This document shows, one piece after another, positions 1 through 7,621 of a stretch of DNA of 11,186 bases. The number at the start of each line of letters is the position of its first letter. Position 1 is the stretch's first letter. The notes beneath the pieces are model-generated. The model saw only the letters and a list, made by a program, of their open reading frames with translations, made no database searches and was not told the origin of the DNA. The position numbers and the translations under genes are program-made. This stretch comes from Candidatus Latescibacter anaerobius SCGC AAA252-E07 (GTDB taxonomy: Bacteria > Latescibacterota > Latescibacteria > Latescibacterales > Latescibacteraceae): positions 1 to 11,186 of the forward strand of contig AQSL01000091.1 of NCBI GenBank assembly GCA_000403035.1, read 5' to 3'.

Positions 1-410
1 CGGCACCGTTCAAGTTCACCACTCTGGATCGCAGTCTTCTGCATCCGGCACCAAACGCCCATGACGGTAAAGGTGTAATCCTGTTCCGTCGCATGTGGGA
101 TACTGAGGATTTTTTGACGAATTGGGAATTCATAGACCATTGCGTACTACCCCCCGGAACTTCAATCGGATACCACCAGCACAACATGATTGAGGAAGTA
201 TATTATATCGTTTCCGGTTCCGGACGTATTACTGTCAACGATCACACCTGGGATGTTACCGCCGGAGATGCCATTCCCTGTACTCTCCATGACTCTCACG
301 GACTTTACAACAATGGAGCGGAAGACATCGAACTGATCGTGTGCTCATGCGCAATCGAGAAAGGTGCCCGTGGTACAAAGAACTGGGGCGACGATCTCGC
401 AAATCGTTGA
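1..410 (+). CDS. Cupin-fold metal-binding protein, 5' end cut by the window
   Basis: Small single-domain cupin, probably a metal-dependent enzyme or ligand-binding protein; the substrate is unknown. The reading frame is open to the left edge (first full codon at position 3), so the gene is partial. The internal ATG at 93 has no ribosome binding site, and the coding sequence before it looks protein-like, so it is not the likely start. Counting from that Met, the first cupin motif is canonical, G-x5-H-x-H-x4-E-x6-G, with His28, His30 and Glu35. The second motif is degenerate but keeps H-x3-N with His69, giving the usual 3-His/1-Glu metal site. There is no signal peptide in the visible part. The stop lies 14 bases before the next gene, which suggests co-transcription. 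The fold is secure, the function is not; sugar isomerase-like or oxalate decarboxylase-like roles are only possibilities. Confidence 0.85.
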   Translation, partial: APFKFTTLDRSLLHPAPNAHDGKGVILFRRMWDTEDFLTNWEFIDHCVLPPGTSIGYHQHNMIEEVYYIVSGSGRITVNDHTWDVTAGDAIPCTLHDSHGLYNNGAEDIELIVCSCAIEKGARGTKNWGDDLANR

Positions 411-424
411 ATATCAGAAAATAA

Positions 425-1723
425 ATGGAAAAGAAACTCCTTTTTTTAGCCGTTTTTTATCACCTGGTGTCCGTAGGAATATCGCCCGCCCAGCATTGGA
501 TGAATTACACTACAGAAAACAGCGGACTTGCAGATAATGAGGTTCGGGCAATATGTGTGGACAATTACAACGCCAAGTGGTTTGGAACCGGGAATGGGCT
601 GACACGGTTCGATGGTGAATCCTGGAAAACTTTTACAACACATGATAGTCTGGCTAATAATTCTGTGAAAGCACTTGCTTTTGAACTGACAGATCATGGT
701 CCTGAAATCTGGGTTGCAACCGACGGCGGAGTGTCGGTCATGAGTGTTGAACCGGATGTGATTACCTTTGCCACACCTTACCGGACAGATAACACGGGAT
801 TGATTTCTGATACCGTTTCCACTGTTGCTGTCGACGAATATCATGTCAAATGGTTCGGTACCGACTCAGGTGTTTCGGGTTTCGATGGAAGCACATGGAC
901 ATCGTTTACCGTTGAAAAAGATTACTATATAAAATCCAATACAATTTTATCAATCTATTCCGTGAAAGGAGTGTGGACATATTTCGGAACCGCTGATGGC
1001 GGTGTATCACGTTTTGATGGTGTTACTCAGGCAACACCGTACCTTATGGAAGATTATGATATTGCATCGAATACGGTTTTCGCGATATACGTCACGGGAA
1101 AAGAAAATGAGTGGTTCGGTACCGATGTCGGGTTATCGCACCACACGAGCGAGTGGCCGGAAAACGATTGGGTAACATACACTACTGAAGACGGGCTTGC
1201 GGATAATACGGTTCGTTCAATCATGGCCGATGAAGATTCTGTTTTGTGGATTGGCACGGATAACGGTCTGTCACGGTTTGACGGTGATGAATGGACAACA
1301 TATACAACGAATGACGGGCTGGCCGGGAATACCGTTTATGCAATTGCTACGGATAACGATGGCGTGTTATGGTTCGGAACGGATTCCGGCGTTTCACAGT
1401 ATATACCAAACGAAACATCGGTCGAAATCGATCCTTCAGAGCCGTTTGCATTGAGCATCGAAACAGCGTATCCTAATCCGTTTAATATGAACACCTCGAT
1501 TTCTTTTCATGCGCCTTCTGAAGGATTTATTGAACTTGGAATCTATAATCTTACGGGACAGAGAATCAGGCGGCTTGTTTCCTTCTGTAATAAAAGCGGT
1601 TCGCAACTGGTTGTCTGGGATGGTTGCGACGGAAATGGTTCAAGCGTTTCATCAGGAGTATACATCGCTCGTCTGAGAATGGGAAGGTATGTTGCCGCAA
1701 CAAAATTAACAATCATAAGATAA
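425..1723 (+). CDS. Secreted seven-blade Reg_prop-type beta-propeller with C-terminal FlgD-like/T9SS-type module
   Basis: Exported protein of 432 residues with no enzymatic motif, probably a binding or surface protein. Residues 1-23 form a Sec signal peptide (hydrophobic stretch, likely cleavage after SPAQ). From about 35 to 327 run seven repeats of roughly 40 residues, each with a GLA-x-NTV start, a W[FI]GT[DG]-xG[LV]S core and usually RFDG-x-x-W; this is the two-component-regulator propeller (Reg_prop) signature, and seven copies would close one propeller. Blades 2 and 4 are the most divergent. Residues about 340-432 carry YPNPFN, a GQ-x-[IV] strand, VWDG-x-DGNG and SSGVYIARL, the beta-sandwich found at the C-terminus of many exported FCB proteins and related to FlgD Ig-like and type IX sorting domains. 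In hybrid two-component systems such propellers precede kinases; here there is none. The start at 425 has a poor ribosome binding site but is the only one that gives the signal peptide. It probably forms an operon with the cupin gene. Confidence 0.88.
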   Translation: MEKKLLFLAVFYHLVSVGISPAQHWMNYTTENSGLADNEVRAICVDNYNAKWFGTGNGLTRFDGESWKTFTTHDSLANNSVKALAFELTDHGPEIWVATDGGVSVMSVEPDVITFATPYRTDNTGLISDTVSTVAVDEYHVKWFGTDSGVSGFDGSTWTSFTVEKDYYIKSNTILSIYSVKGVWTYFGTADGGVSRFDGVTQATPYLMEDYDIASNTVFAIYVTGKENEWFGTDVGLSHHTSEWPENDWVTYTTEDGLADNTVRSIMADEDSVLWIGTDNGLSRFDGDEWTTYTTNDGLAGNTVYAIATDNDGVLWFGTDSGVSQYIPNETSVEIDPSEPFALSIETAYPNPFNMNTSISFHAPSEGFIELGIYNLTGQRIRRLVSFCNKSGSQLVVWDGCDGNGSSVSSGVYIARLRMGRYVAATKLTIIR

Positions 1724-1792
1724 AATATGAAACTATACATCATATATAAGCGTAAAAAACTAAATATTTAAACTCAATGTACATTAATTTTT

Positions 1793-1801
1793 AGGAAAGG
1801 G
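1793..1801 (+). promoter_or_regulatory. Ribosome binding site of the DUF362 gene
   Basis: A purine-rich AGGAAAGGG ends seven bases before the ATG at 1809. It decides between two nearby ATGs: the one at 1802 touches the site and opens only an 80-codon frame, while 1809 has normal spacing and opens the 749-codon gene. Confidence 0.75.
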
Positions 1802-1808
1802 ATGTACC

Positions 1809-4058
1809 ATGAAACAATTTTTTCGAAAGTATTTTCAAAAGTTCACTGCAATAATGAACCTGCGTTATTGGTTGTTTCCCCTGACAGGATTCATAGCGCT
1901 TATCTGGTTTTTGCTACGAGTTATACCGAAACCCAGCCGGGCGCTCTATCCCTGCCAACGTGCGGCGACACCTCTGGCATCAGGTTTTGTTGCCTGGATT
2001 ATCGGTTCGATGACCGGTCTTTTCCCCTCTATTCTCGCGTTTAAAAGCGGAAAAAAACAATTCAGGCGGGCTCGTTTTGCTCCGGCACTCATCTGCTTTG
2101 CTGTTGCGCTTGGATTCTTTGCACATTTTTTCGTAGTACAAACTCCATTTCAAACCGCCGGCGCGGAAGACGCCCCCTTTGTGCCGGAGGCAGCCAACCA
2201 GCCGATGGGTGTTGGAAAAGGTGTTAATCCCGGTCGTGTTACCTGGGTGTACAATCCCGATGCAGTGAATTATGCATTTAAGGACAACTGGTGGAGCGAC
2301 AGCAACGTTGATCAAAATGCGGTGAACGAAATGATGTCAAAAACCGTTCGCTGGCTAACCGGCGCTTCAACGGATGCAGAAGCCTGGGACTTTCTGTTCA
2401 GAAATTTCAATCAAACACGTGGAAAGGGCGACATCGGGTACCAATCCGGAGAAAAAATTGCCGTTAAGGTGAACATGAACAATTCGGACAGCGGTAATTG
2501 GCGTAGTGATTTTAATACCAGTCCGCAGGTGACCTATGCGCTGGTGGAGCAGCTCATCGAAACTGCCGGCGTTCCCGGATCCACGATTACGATTTATGAT
2601 GCCTCACGAGGGATTGGCAATCCGGTCTACAATAAAATCAGAAACAATCCCAAGCAGGATTATCAGGATGTACGGTTTGTGGTAAGCCCGGCGAAACCTG
2701 GCAATGACCGGATCACTGCCGTTCATGACACGGCTATAGCGGTTCACTTTGCCAACACGGATATGCAGGATCATGATACGACATACCTGCCAACCTGTGT
2801 GACCGAGGCCAGTTATCTTGTCAATCTGGGTATGTTGAAAGGTCATAACCTTGCCGGTGTAACATTATGCGCGAAAAACTTCTTCGGTTCGCTCTATCGT
2901 CCAATGACCGCATCAGATAATCAGATGGGGTGGACACCGACCGGTACAGATACGAATGATAATGAAGATTATCCGATTGAGCGCCGTATGCACGGTATCC
3001 ATGGGTACATGAATCCGTTCTACGTTGATTTCTGGAAGCTTCCAGCAAATCCGATGGAATCATACAATGCCCTCGTCGACCTTATGGGACATGAGCACCT
3101 CGGCGGCAAGGTCATGCTTTTTATCGTCGACGGTCTTTACAGCTCGAAGAATCAGGGAAATTCTATGGCGAAGTGGAGCTCGGCGCCGTTTCACAACGAC
3201 TGGACATCGAGCATTTTTGCCTCTCAGGATATAATTGCACTTGAATCCGTATGTATGGACTTTATGATTGCAGAACCGACCATGGAATATATTAAAGGGT
3301 CACTCGATAATTATTTGCATGAGGGTGCGCTCGCAGACAATCCGCCTTCCGGTACCTTATATGATCCTGAAGGAGATGGTACACGACTTGCAAGTCTCGG
3401 GGTTCATGAGCACTGGAACAGCGCCACCGACAAGCTGTACAGCCGTAATCTGGAAACCGGCGAGGGAATCGAACTGGTGAGAGCCCCGTCAAAACCCGTG
3501 AATCTCATTGCCGAAGGCGGTGAAGGATTTGTCGATCTGTCATGGGATCCGTGCGTTATCGCCGACAGTTACACGGTAAAACGCAAAGATTCAAGCGATG
3601 GTGAATTCAGCATGATAGCAAGTAGTCTGACAGAACCAACCTATTCCGACACGGAAGTTGCCGGAGATACAACCTATTATTATGTCGTGACCGCTGTGAA
3701 TGCATACGACGAAAGTCTGAATTCATCCGAAGCAAGCGCGACCCCGGAGATTCCGGTTGATGTTGAAACAGATCCCTCCGCATTTTCACTGTCGCTAAGC
3801 TGCTACCCTAATCCATTCAACTCGAGGATCCGCATTTCTTATTCCTTACCGGAAGACAGCCGTTTATCGGTGCAATTATTCAATACGCTCGGGCAGAAGG
3901 TAGCAACACTGGTCGATTCCTATATAAACGCCGGCAATCATTCGGTAGTATGGAACGGTAGAAACGATTCCGGGGTTTTGGTGAGCAGCGGCATTTATCT
4001 GGTACATCTTTATTCTAACAGTGGTTCAATCACACGAAAGATCATACTATTATATTGA
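1809..4058 (+). CDS. Membrane-anchored DUF362 protein with Fn3 and C-terminal sorting-type domain
   Basis: Protein of 749 residues whose central part (about 135-545) is a DUF362 domain, a family of unproven biochemical role. Support: KVNMNN near 220, the LKGHNLAG and CAKNFFGSL signature (343-362) matching the family's K-x-H...KN-x-x-G core, an IVDGLY strand at 439-444, and ASQDIIALE at 471-479. The N-terminus has three likely membrane helices (about 19-38, 55-75 and 92-111), with basic residues before helix 1 and between helices 2 and 3. This predicts the N-terminus inside and the large domain outside. The loop after helix 1 has KPSR and YPCQRAA, a segment I associate with this DUF362 subgroup from memory. 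Residues about 558-646 are a fibronectin type III domain. Residues 656-749 are a YPNPFN...VWNG...SSGIYLVHL module like that of the upstream protein. It sits 85 bases downstream of that gene on the same strand, so co-transcription is possible. A sorting-type C-terminus on a polytopic membrane protein is odd. Confidence 0.85.
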   Translation: MKQFFRKYFQKFTAIMNLRYWLFPLTGFIALIWFLLRVIPKPSRALYPCQRAATPLASGFVAWIIGSMTGLFPSILAFKSGKKQFRRARFAPALICFAVALGFFAHFFVVQTPFQTAGAEDAPFVPEAANQPMGVGKGVNPGRVTWVYNPDAVNYAFKDNWWSDSNVDQNAVNEMMSKTVRWLTGASTDAEAWDFLFRNFNQTRGKGDIGYQSGEKIAVKVNMNNSDSGNWRSDFNTSPQVTYALVEQLIETAGVPGSTITIYDASRGIGNPVYNKIRNNPKQDYQDVRFVVSPAKPGNDRITAVHDTAIAVHFANTDMQDHDTTYLPTCVTEASYLVNLGMLKGHNLAGVTLCAKNFFGSLYRPMTASDNQMGWTPTGTDTNDNEDYPIERRMHGIHGYMNPFYVDFWKLPANPMESYNALVDLMGHEHLGGKVMLFIVDGLYSSKNQGNSMAKWSSAPFHNDWTSSIFASQDIIALESVCMDFMIAEPTMEYIKGSLDNYLHEGALADNPPSGTLYDPEGDGTRLASLGVHEHWNSATDKLYSRNLETGEGIELVRAPSKPVNLIAEGGEGFVDLSWDPCVIADSYTVKRKDSSDGEFSMIASSLTEPTYSDTEVAGDTTYYYVVTAVNAYDESLNSSEASATPEIPVDVETDPSAFSLSLSCYPNPFNSRIRISYSLPEDSRLSVQLFNTLGQKVATLVDSYINAGNHSVVWNGRNDSGVLVSSGIYLVHLYSNSGSITRKIILLY

Positions 4059-4077
4059 TGATGGCTATACAATGACA

Positions 4078-4132
4078 AAGGTTCAAGATAACTTAATAGA
4101 CAAATAATAGTAGTTAAGTTATCTTGAACCTT
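4078..4132. repeat. Perfect 19-bp inverted repeat, possible bidirectional terminator
   Basis: The arms at 4078-4096 and 4114-4132 are exact reverse complements, separated by 17 bases, starting 20 bases after the DUF362 stop. Position between convergent genes suits a transcription terminator. However, the stem is AT-rich, the loop is long, and neither strand has a proper U-tract directly after the stem: the plus side reads GATAAAAAAG. It may instead be a small repeat element or a leftover from a mobile element. Confidence 0.6.
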
Positions 4133-4151
4133 GATAAAAAAGATAATAATG

Positions 4152-4190
4152 CGAAAAGTGGTCACAAATCGTCCGAAAAGTGGTCACAAA
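4152..4190. repeat. Two 17-bp direct repeats, resembling an IS21-type terminus
   Basis: CGAAAAGTGGTCACAAA occurs exactly twice, at 4152-4168 and 4174-4190, with a 22-base period. Read on the minus strand each copy is TTTGTGACCACTTTTCG. Repeated transposase-binding sites beginning TGT near the tip are a known property of IS21-family ends, and the TGTGACCACTTTT motif is one I recall from such ends. No transposase gene (istA/istB) lies in the window, so at most this is an orphan end or an element remnant. The repeat itself is certain; the IS21 link is a guess from memory. Confidence 0.55.
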
Positions 4191-4350
4191 CAGGATAATT
4201 GTGATAAAATAATCTACCGGGAAACCGGTACTTTCATAGTATAAACTGTTTTGAGTTTATATCCCTATCATTTTCATATAATTCTTAACAATCTCAATTT
4301 ATAAAAATCGTCCTCGTTAATCTCACCCTCCGGCAACGTAAAGCTCTTTT

Positions 4351-5523
4351 TTATACCATGAGCTGAAATTCAATATTTTTTAATTTTGATGTGTCGATTC
4401 GTTTTGGGGGCATTTTTTTGTTTAACCTGTCATATAAAAGAATGATAGTGGGTTTGCTGATTTTATCTTTGTTAATTTTACCGACAACACCACTGTACCC
4501 GATATAAGTAGGATCAAAAAAATTTGTTATTTTTACTTTGGTACCGACAGGATAAAGAGGAGTAATTTTTAATAACATTTTGACAATTTCTTTGTTGTAT
4601 ACACTCCCTGCTTGAGAAATCAAGTGCTTCAATGCTTCGTAGGGAGTCTTTTTTTCTTTGTCCAACGGGTTCATTAACAGATTGTCAAAGGCATTTACTA
4701 CAGAACAGATTTCGGCAAGCCTGTATATACAACCGTTTGTTTTTCTCAAAGTCGATTTAATAGGTGGAAGATTTTCACCGCGCATTGCATTCGGATACCC
4801 GGTTCCGTTCTGGTTTTCATGATGCTGTCTGATTATCTGTGATACGATAGGCGAAGCGCATTTTGTGTTTCTGACGAGAAGATACCCATAGGTAGGATGT
4901 TCTTTCATCAGTTCCTCTGCCAGCTTGGCATTTTTGGAATTTTTTAATTTTTCCAGTACTATCTTTCCAAAATCATGGAGGAGTGTCCCCATTGCAAGTT
5001 CTATAAGTTCTGGTTTGCTGAATCCGTAGTTCTTACCGATAAGTATAGATAAAATGGAGCAGTTTATCGCATGATCCATGTTATACAATTTTTTCGATTT
5101 TAATATCATGGTACTGAGTAAATTTGTTCCGGAACTGGCAATATCTTTAAATATCTCTTCGACAACATTTTTCATATCACTCGAAATATCGATATCCTTG
5201 AGATACCCTGTTTTTAATAACGATTCAAACTTTTCCCTGGTTAAATCCTGGAACATGAGTTGTTTTTCGATTTTTTTTGCCTTGTCTTCAAGTATTGCGG
5301 ATGCTTGCATTTTGACTTCGGTAGAAATGATGTCCTCGGGAACAACTTCCTCTGTTCCCTCCTCCATGATGTAGATATAGCTTAAACCTTTTTGGTGAAG
5401 TTTTGGCAGAATCGTCGGTGTAAGATGAAAACCAGCTCCGAGCAGAAGTCTGTTATCTTTTTCAAAAACAGACTTTCCGAGAACCATACCCGCCTGTATT
5501 TCATCAACTGGAATAAGTCTCAT
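4351..5523 (-). CDS. HD-GYP domain protein, cyclic-dinucleotide phosphodiesterase family
   Basis: Cytoplasmic protein of 390 residues of the family that hydrolyses cyclic di-GMP. Residues 1-52 match the usual short N-terminal domain (RLIPVDEIQAGM..., LLLGAGFHLT, YIYI). The HD-GYP domain spans about 130-322: His151, His183-Asp184 (LLHDFGK), His209, His234-His235 and GYP at 242-244 within HHENQNGTGYP. Where the family normally has VaDxxDAL, this protein reads VVNAFDNLL: Asn277 replaces the usual metal-binding Asp, with Asp280 retained, so activity may be altered. A C-terminal segment (PVGTKVKI, YSGVVGKINKD) is also typical. The ATG at 5523 was chosen because family homology starts there and an AGG lies eight bases upstream; the frame extends to an ATG at 5577 whose extra 18 residues are hydrophobic and atypical. 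It lies downstream of the PAS-LuxR gene on the same strand, 152 bases away. Confidence 0.88.
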   Translation of the reverse strand: MRLIPVDEIQAGMVLGKSVFEKDNRLLLGAGFHLTPTILPKLHQKGLSYIYIMEEGTEEVVPEDIISTEVKMQASAILEDKAKKIEKQLMFQDLTREKFESLLKTGYLKDIDISSDMKNVVEEIFKDIASSGTNLLSTMILKSKKLYNMDHAINCSILSILIGKNYGFSKPELIELAMGTLLHDFGKIVLEKLKNSKNAKLAEELMKEHPTYGYLLVRNTKCASPIVSQIIRQHHENQNGTGYPNAMRGENLPPIKSTLRKTNGCIYRLAEICSVVNAFDNLLMNPLDKEKKTPYEALKHLISQAGSVYNKEIVKMLLKITPLYPVGTKVKITNFFDPTYIGYSGVVGKINKDKISKPTIILLYDRLNKKMPPKRIDTSKLKNIEFQLMV

Positions 5524-5675
5524 AAAAAAAACCTGCGGTATTATGTTTGTTTTTAACAATAATAACGGACAATACAATTTACTTCAGTGCTCAAAATCAC
5601 ATATTTTTATTAAGATAACCATTAAATATTTCGTAGATAGTACTTATGTAATATACGAAGTAACGGAGAGGAAGC

Positions 5676-7304
5676 TTATGAATGTAACTGCTTGAGGTAG
5701 GATCTTAAATTAACATTTTTTCTATAAATACCTAATTTTTTCCTTATATTTTCACGGTGCTTTTCAACAGTATTACCGGAAATATTTAAAAGTATGGAAA
5801 TCTCTTTTGTTATAAGACCGTTTTCTATCATAGTGCTAATTTCTATTTCTCTTGGGGTAAGCTTATAACCGATGTGCGTTATCTTTCGACCAAATGACGA
5901 CGATAATTTTTCTAAAAGATTACGGAGTAAATTAATATATTCATCAGAAGCACCCAATACTTTAATCTTTTCTAAAACGGGGAGTATTAATTCATGAACA
6001 TTGGTTATTACATCATCTTTTAATTTGTTTTTTTCCACCTCGATCTGCGATATGACTTCCCTCAGAGCTATATTCTTTTGCTCTAAAGCCGATTTTTGTT
6101 TTCGTAGTTCCGACTCGGAGTTTTGCAGATTATTCTCCATATTCTTTCGGTCAGTTATGTCTTTTATAAATACTGATAGTCCATCCCTTGTCGGATATGT
6201 GTTTATTTCTAACACATACTCCGTATCCTCGCACCTGTAAAAATATTCCATGTTGCCGGATGTTTGTTTTTCTATTGTTTCGACGAAACATTTCTCCACT
6301 TCTGTGCCTTTGATTTTGGGGAAAATATAATAAATTGACTTGCCTAATGCTCCTTTTGTCGAAATTCCAGCTAGTTTTTCCGAAGCCTTGTTCCAATAGG
6401 TACAGTTGAAATTCCTGTCTATAGCGAAAAAGACATCACGTATGCTTTGAGCAAGCTCCCTGAATTTATTTTCGCTTTTCATAAGTGCTTTCTCAACATT
6501 TTTTAAGTCGGTAATGTCTCGTGCGATACCCACAAGTCCGACACTATTTCTTTTATCATCAAACTGGGGAACCTTTATAGCCTGAAACCAATATTCTTTT
6601 CCATCCGCTCCTGTCAAATGTTTGGTAATTTCTCTGGTCTTGCCTTTTGTGATAACTACCCGGTCGTCTTCAATATTTTTCTTCGCTTCTTCGTAGTTTG
6701 TCATTATTTCATAATCATTTTTTCCAATAACTTTCTCAAGAGGTAAGCCAAAAGCTTCAGCGGTTTTTTTGTTCGCTAAAATATAGCGACTTTCTAAATC
6801 CTTATAGAAAATAGCATCTTGCGCTGATTCAACAATAAGTCGGTATATGTTGAGTTTTACTTCTGCTTGCTTACACTCTGTGATGTCTTCCCCTTGTACT
6901 ACCTGCAAATCAGTTGGTTCTCTTCCATTTATTATGTCATAAACTGAAAAAGCTATGTGACGATTTTCACCATCTTTCCGTGTGATGGTAAATTCTTCTC
7001 GTTTAATATCTATTTCTTTATCCATTGATTTTTTTGTTATTTCATTAACTTTTTTTCGGTACGTTTCATCCGGATAGAGTTTTGATACCCATGATTCAAT
7101 ATCCGGTACTTCTTCATGTGTATATCCCGTCAGTTTAGCCATAGCATCATTGTACTTCACAAATCTTCCATCTTTACTCGATATTAGGGTTGGAATAGGG
7201 CTTTGGGAAAAGATATTCCACAGTTGCTGAATTACTTGTTCCCTTGATTTTTTCCCAACATTATTTTCTTTTTTTCCCGATTCTTTACTGGTAAGTTTCT
7301 TCAT
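5676..7304 (-). CDS. Triple-PAS sensor with LuxR-type HTH, one-component transcription regulator
   Basis: Cytoplasmic protein of 542 residues that probably senses a signal through PAS domains and controls transcription directly. No membrane helix, histidine kinase or receiver domain is visible. PAS/PAC units lie at about 23-146 (ends GEDITECKQAE), 151-268 (ends ARDITDLKN) and 276-388 (ends IKDITDRKN). A coiled coil at about 388-435 (SELRKQKSALEQKNIALRE) joins them to a helical segment with NVHELILPVLEKI. The LuxR/GerE-type HTH is at 480-535, with LTPREIEI, TKEISILLNIS and NTVEKHRENIRKKLGI. This architecture is common in PAS-LuxR regulators of Desulfobacterota and relatives. The start at 7304 has a good GGAG seven bases upstream. 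The ligand is unknown; no cofactor-binding residue can be assigned with confidence. The base composition is markedly AT-rich. The HD-GYP gene just downstream may be its partner or target. Confidence 0.9.
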   Translation of the reverse strand: MKKLTSKESGKKENNVGKKSREQVIQQLWNIFSQSPIPTLISSKDGRFVKYNDAMAKLTGYTHEEVPDIESWVSKLYPDETYRKKVNEITKKSMDKEIDIKREEFTITRKDGENRHIAFSVYDIINGREPTDLQVVQGEDITECKQAEVKLNIYRLIVESAQDAIFYKDLESRYILANKKTAEAFGLPLEKVIGKNDYEIMTNYEEAKKNIEDDRVVITKGKTREITKHLTGADGKEYWFQAIKVPQFDDKRNSVGLVGIARDITDLKNVEKALMKSENKFRELAQSIRDVFFAIDRNFNCTYWNKASEKLAGISTKGALGKSIYYIFPKIKGTEVEKCFVETIEKQTSGNMEYFYRCEDTEYVLEINTYPTRDGLSVFIKDITDRKNMENNLQNSESELRKQKSALEQKNIALREVISQIEVEKNKLKDDVITNVHELILPVLEKIKVLGASDEYINLLRNLLEKLSSSFGRKITHIGYKLTPREIEISTMIENGLITKEISILLNISGNTVEKHRENIRKKLGIYRKNVNLRSYLKQLHS

Positions 7305-7621
7305 TTTTCTTCTCCGATTTCTATCCTTTATATCATGGTAGATCGCTTCATACTCATTGATACAGGAATTATTTTAAAGAAATCATACTATTGAGCAGAA
7401 TGAGTGCTGATTTACAATACGGAACCTTTGAATACGTTTTTCAAAGTAAACAAATAGTGTATTAAACGATTATATTTTTGATGTTTCCTCTCCTATATAT
7501 GGGGAAGGGGATTATGGTAAACAAGATATATGCCCGGAATTATTTCAAATGTTTCATTGTGTTTCCCAGTATCACTTCAGCATCATTTCGGTTCCATTCT
7601 CACGGGTAATTGTACCTTGTG
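7305..7621. other. AT-rich intergenic region upstream of the PAS-LuxR gene
   Basis: This 317-base gap lies between the barrel-enzyme gene and the PAS-LuxR gene, both on the minus strand. It must hold the end of one transcript and probably the promoter of the other. I see a seven-pair hairpin with a seven-base loop (arms 7426-7432 and 7440-7446) without a T-run on either side, and a purine/pyrimidine-biased patch at 7484-7512. No convincing -35/-10 pair, riboswitch or small gene could be identified by eye. Confidence 0.5.
7311..7317 (-). promoter_or_regulatory. Ribosome binding site of the PAS-LuxR gene
   Basis: On the minus strand a GGAGAAG stretch precedes the ATG at 7304, with GGAG seven bases from the start codon. 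It supports that start for the PAS-LuxR protein. Confidence 0.7.

Larger units (their letters stand above)
4059..4350. other. Convergent intergenic region with repeats, no gene
   Basis: This 292-base gap lies between the convergent DUF362 and HD-GYP genes. I see no coding potential. It holds a 19-bp inverted repeat (4078-4132), two 17-bp direct repeats (4152-4190) and two small hairpins: a six-pair stem with a GAAA loop at 4215-4230 and an eight-pair AT-rich stem at 4240-4261. Neither small hairpin is followed by a strong T-run. Confidence 0.7.

Noticed and set aside
93..95. ATG at 93 as the start of the cupin gene
   Set aside because: No ribosome binding site precedes it, and the frame continues upstream to the window edge with protein-like sequence, so the gene is more likely cut by the window.
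425..1723. Hybrid two-component sensor kinase suggested by the propeller repeats
   Set aside because: The protein has no transmembrane helix after the propeller and no kinase, receiver or HTH domain; it ends in a sorting-type beta-sandwich.
4215..4261. Two small hairpins (4215-4230 and 4240-4261) as intrinsic terminators
   Set aside because: The stems are short and neither is followed by a convincing T-run on either strand.
5524..5577. 18-residue N-terminal extension of the HD-GYP protein from the ATG at 5577
   Set aside because: The extension is not typical of the family, whose usual N-terminus begins at the Met encoded at 5523, and that Met has an acceptable upstream AGG.
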